Assembly: GCA_900770895.1 (NCBI GenBank)
Contig: CAAGMF010000225.1
Location: 1 to 8,309, forward strand
Source of the DNA: an uncultured Mitsuokella sp.
GTDB lineage: Bacteria; Bacillota; Negativicutes; Selenomonadales; Selenomonadaceae
Reading direction: 5' to 3'
DNA: 8,309 nucleotides
Below the pieces are notes generated by a model. The model was not told the origin of the DNA and ran no database searches. It saw only the letters and a list, made by a program, of their open reading frames with translations. Below are positions 6,815 through 8,309 of this stretch, piece by piece. Position numbers and translations under genes: made by a program. Numbering within the stretch: position 1 is the first letter of the stretch; each line of letters starts with the position of its first letter.

Positions 6815-6832
6815 TATTTCGTTACAGCCCCT
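6815..6832 (-). repeat. Right 18-bp terminal inverted repeat
   Basis: TATTTCGTTACAGCCCCT, the exact reverse complement of 6531-6548. It ends 32 bases before the OstA-gene stop at 6865. Confidence 0.85.
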
Positions 6833-6864
6833 GGATAACCAGCAGGAAAAATGACAGCCTGGCA

Positions 6865-7443
6865 TCAGCGTATCTTGTTGTTCGCTATATCGTAGACGAG
6901 GCTGGTGGCTGCATGCTCTTTGCCATCTTTGCTGACATAGAACACATGGCCGGTGAAGGTGACGAGCTGCGAGCTCCAATCGTAGGTCATGGAGTCAGAA
7001 TGTATGGCGAGGCCGGGACGCTTCATGCCGCAGCGATGGCCGAAGAAATAGGCCAGGCTTTCCGTCGATTGCACGTAAAGGGCATCGCCATGGAAAACGT
7101 ATTCACTATAGGTCAGTGTGGCAGCACCCTGGGCCCATATCTGTAACGACTTGTCCATCTGGGCCTGGTCGGCCTTTATGAGGCGCGGGCCGATCTGGAT
7201 GGATACATTGCCAGTGAATACATAGCGGCCAGTGTCTTCATTGAATGACGAGCTATCAGCGCTTATCCGGAGATTCTTTGTGTTCGGCAGGTCAGCGGTG
7301 AAGGAATCTGGCGTCGAGGTCAGCCCGGCCGCTGGTGCTGAGGTGGCGTCAGCAGCCTTGGCAGCCAGTGCCGGCGCAGTGCTGCCTAGCGCGAGCACGA
7401 GCAGAGACGCGAGCAGTTTTCTGCCGCTGTTTTTATAAAGCAT
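6865..7443 (-). CDS. Secreted LptA/OstA-domain protein
   Basis: Likely a periplasmic beta-jellyroll protein of the LptA/OstA group, whose members bridge lipopolysaccharide across the periplasm. 192 residues. A clear signal peptide is present: basic residues K4-K9, a hydrophobic core at 10-20, and a probable signal peptidase I site after APALA (27). A low-complexity Ala/Thr/Ser linker (28-50) follows. Two half-repeats match the OstA pattern: ISADSSSFNEDTGRYVFTGN at 60-79 continuing to about 97, and SDSMTYDWSSQLVTFTGHV at 149-167 continuing to about 187. The ATG at 7443 is preferred because AAGG/AAGGTGA lies just upstream; a GTG at 7452 is part of that site. It stands alone, convergent with scpB and divergent from dgt, not beside lptB, lptC or kdsD-type genes. 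It could be LptA itself or a paralogue such as an LptC-like adaptor. Confidence 0.78.
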   Translation of the reverse strand: MLYKNSGRKLLASLLVLALGSTAPALAAKAADATSAPAAGLTSTPDSFTADLPNTKNLRISADSSSFNEDTGRYVFTGNVSIQIGPRLIKADQAQMDKSLQIWAQGAATLTYSEYVFHGDALYVQSTESLAYFFGHRCGMKRPGLAIHSDSMTYDWSSQLVTFTGHVFYVSKDGKEHAATSLVYDIANNKIR

Positions 7444-7481
7444 GGGAGTCACCTTCTTATGGTTCAGAATCGTATATCTAT

Positions 7482-7510
7482 ATTTTAGCGCAGACTTGTT
7501 TATTTAGCAA
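7482..7510 (-). promoter_or_regulatory. Candidate sigma-70-type promoter of the OstA-like gene
   Basis: On the (-) strand, TTGCTA (7510-7505) and TAAAAT (7487-7482) are separated by 17 bases. They match TTGACA at 4 of 6 and TATAAT at 5 of 6. Transcription would start near 7475, giving a leader of about 30 bases before the ATG at 7443. The same A/T-rich stretch carries TATATT (7479-7484) on the (+) strand as a possible -10 for dgt, but no good -35 sits in front of it. The 100-base gap must supply both divergent promoters. Confidence 0.45.
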
Positions 7511-7528
7511 ACGAGCGTGACCGAGAGT

Positions 7529-7535
7529 GAGGAGG
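7529..7535 (+). promoter_or_regulatory. Ribosome-binding site of dgt
   Basis: GAGGAGG, eight bases before the ATG at 7544, a near-ideal Shine-Dalgarno match and spacing. It decides the start of the gene. Confidence 0.8.
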
Positions 7536-7543
7536 ATGCAGAA

Positions 7544-8309
7544 ATGGAGCTGAATGTGCGTGAACGTACGGAGGCATTCGAGTATGAGATGCTGGCAGCG
7601 GACGCGGCCAAGAGCCGTGAGGCTGTGCGGTCATTTCCGATGCAGGAGGATTCATTCCGGACGAAGTTCCAGCGCGACCGCGACCGGATCCTGCATTCGA
7701 AATCGTTCCGCCGGCTTAAGCATAAGACGCAGGTCTATATAACAGCGGGCGATCACTACCGCACGCGCATGACGCACAGTCTCGAGGTGTCGCAGATATC
7801 GCGGACCATAGCGCGCGGTCTGAGGCTCAACGAGGACCTCGTCGAGGCAATCGCCCTGGGCCATGATGTCGGTCACACACCGTTCGGTCATGTGGGCGAG
7901 GAGGCCCTGAACAAGATCACGGGGCATTTCCGTCATAACGAGCAGAGTCTGCGCGTAGTGAAGTACCTCGAGCGCGACGGCCAGGGGCTGAATCTCACGA
8001 CGGCCACCGAGGATGGCATCGCGCATCACAGCGGCGATGTGAAGCCATTCACGTTGGAGGGGCGCATCGTCCATACCGCTGACCGCATCGCGTATCTGTG
8101 CCATGATTTCGATGATAGCCTGCGCGCCGGACAGCTCCGCGTGGAAGACCTGCCCGGGCGGGTGCAGGAGCGTCTGGGCACGACGACGTCGCAGATGATC
8201 ACGAGCATGGTCTCTGACATGATCATGACCTCGCAGAAATATGGTGGCGTGACGATGTCGGCCGAGGTGGAGTCCGTCATGAATGAATTCCGCAGCTTCA
8301 TGTTCGAGC
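7544..8309 (+). CDS. dgt: Deoxyguanosinetriphosphate triphosphohydrolase-like HD protein, 3' end missing
   Basis: HD-superfamily enzyme of the dGTPase family, which removes triphosphate from dNTPs to give the deoxynucleoside. 255 residues are visible, with no stop before the window edge; full-length relatives of this type have about 330-350 residues. The leading motif FRTKFQRDRDRILHSKSFRR is at 38-57, with LKHKTQVY at 58-65. Metal-binding HD residues can be placed at H78 (RMTHSLE), H107-D108 (LGHDVGHTPFGH) and D180 (HTADRIAYLCHD). The HNEQ at 131-134 is also family-typical. The start ATG 7544 begins MELNVRERTE and has a strong ribosome-binding site. It is transcribed away from the OstA-like gene. 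In related Firmicutes dgt is commonly followed by dnaG and rpoD, which would be expected beyond the right edge. Confidence 0.93.
   Translation, partial: MELNVRERTEAFEYEMLAADAAKSREAVRSFPMQEDSFRTKFQRDRDRILHSKSFRRLKHKTQVYITAGDHYRTRMTHSLEVSQISRTIARGLRLNEDLVEAIALGHDVGHTPFGHVGEEALNKITGHFRHNEQSLRVVKYLERDGQGLNLTTATEDGIAHHSGDVKPFTLEGRIVHTADRIAYLCHDFDDSLRAGQLRVEDLPGRVQERLGTTTSQMITSMVSDMIMTSQKYGGVTMSAEVESVMNEFRSFMFE

Larger units (their letters stand above)
6531..6832. mobile_element. Fold-back, MITE-like element between scpB and the OstA gene
   Basis: A 302-bp non-coding unit bounded by perfect 18-bp inverted repeats, AGGGGCTGTAACGAAATA at 6531-6548 and its reverse complement at 6815-6832. Inside lies a second palindrome (6579-6773) plus shorter complementary hexamers, TAAGCA 6564-6569 with TGCTTA 6774-6779. 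Short size, long terminal inverted repeats, extensive fold-back symmetry and no credible reading frame are properties of miniature inverted-repeat elements. The G-rich outer end resembles the ends of several DDE-transposase insertion sequences, but I cannot name a family. I found no clear target-site duplication: the flanks are GAGAATGAAA on the left and GGATAACCAG on the right. It sits between convergent genes and overlaps the scpB stop. Alternatives are a structured RNA, or a decayed insertion sequence with its transposase lost. Confidence 0.6.
6542..6864. other. Intergenic region between convergent scpB and OstA-like genes
   Basis: This 323-base stretch has no supportable gene on either strand. 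All but the last 32 bases belong to the fold-back element. The remaining bases, 6833-6864, hold only a weak U-run candidate for ending the (-) strand transcript. Confidence 0.85.

Noticed and set aside
6847..6867. Possible intrinsic terminator of the OstA-like gene
   Set aside because: On the (-) strand TGATGCCAGGCTGTCA is followed by five T, but the stem is only about six pairs with a bulge and a G-U pair and overlaps the stop codon, so it is too weak to annotate.
6763..7146. (+) strand open frame of 127 codons
   Set aside because: It runs through the right arm of the fold-back element and antisense to the OstA-like gene, without a ribosome-binding site or any domain.
7985..7992. AGGGGCTG inside dgt resembling the start of the terminal repeat
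   Set aside because: Only eight bases match and they are ordinary codons of a conserved gene; no second arm is nearby.

Overview
This window looks like a piece of the core chromosome of a diderm Firmicute, most likely a Negativicute (Selenomonas/Mitsuokella-like). The gene order tlyA-nadK-argR-recN, followed further on by an M50 protease, scpA, scpB and a dGTPase gene, is a Firmicutes-type arrangement. A secreted LptA/OstA-domain protein points to an outer membrane containing lipopolysaccharide. The DNA is GC-rich, yet ATA isoleucine codons are frequent. The genus assignment is inference from content and was not checked by any search.

Layout. Positions 1-5830 hold eight co-directional (+) genes, and a ninth, scpB, continues to 6541: tlyA (5' end missing), nadK, argR, recN, a Nudix ADP-ribose pyrophosphatase, an M50 site-2-type protease, scpA and scpB. 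Gaps are 0-77 bases. The M50 stop overlaps the scpA start by four bases and scpB starts directly after the scpA stop, so the last three are probably translationally coupled. The genes cover rRNA methylation, NADP synthesis, arginine control, DNA break repair, nucleotide clean-up, membrane proteolysis and chromosome condensation (ScpA and ScpB are the partners of SMC). A (-) strand gene for the LptA/OstA-like protein (6865-7443) converges on scpB. From a roughly 100-base divergent intergenic region, dgt (+) starts at 7544 and runs off the right edge.

The most unusual part is the space between scpB and the OstA gene (about 6531-6832). It is a 302-bp fold-back structure bounded by perfect 18-bp inverted repeats, with a second, nested set of complementary blocks (17, 9 of 10, 11, 4 and 10 bp) arranged around a 21-base loop. 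It encodes no credible protein. It looks like a MITE-like, non-autonomous mobile element, or less probably a large structured RNA or bidirectional termination region. Its left terminal repeat contains the last two sense codons and the stop of scpB. I cannot assign it to a family without a search, and it is the best candidate here for something undescribed.
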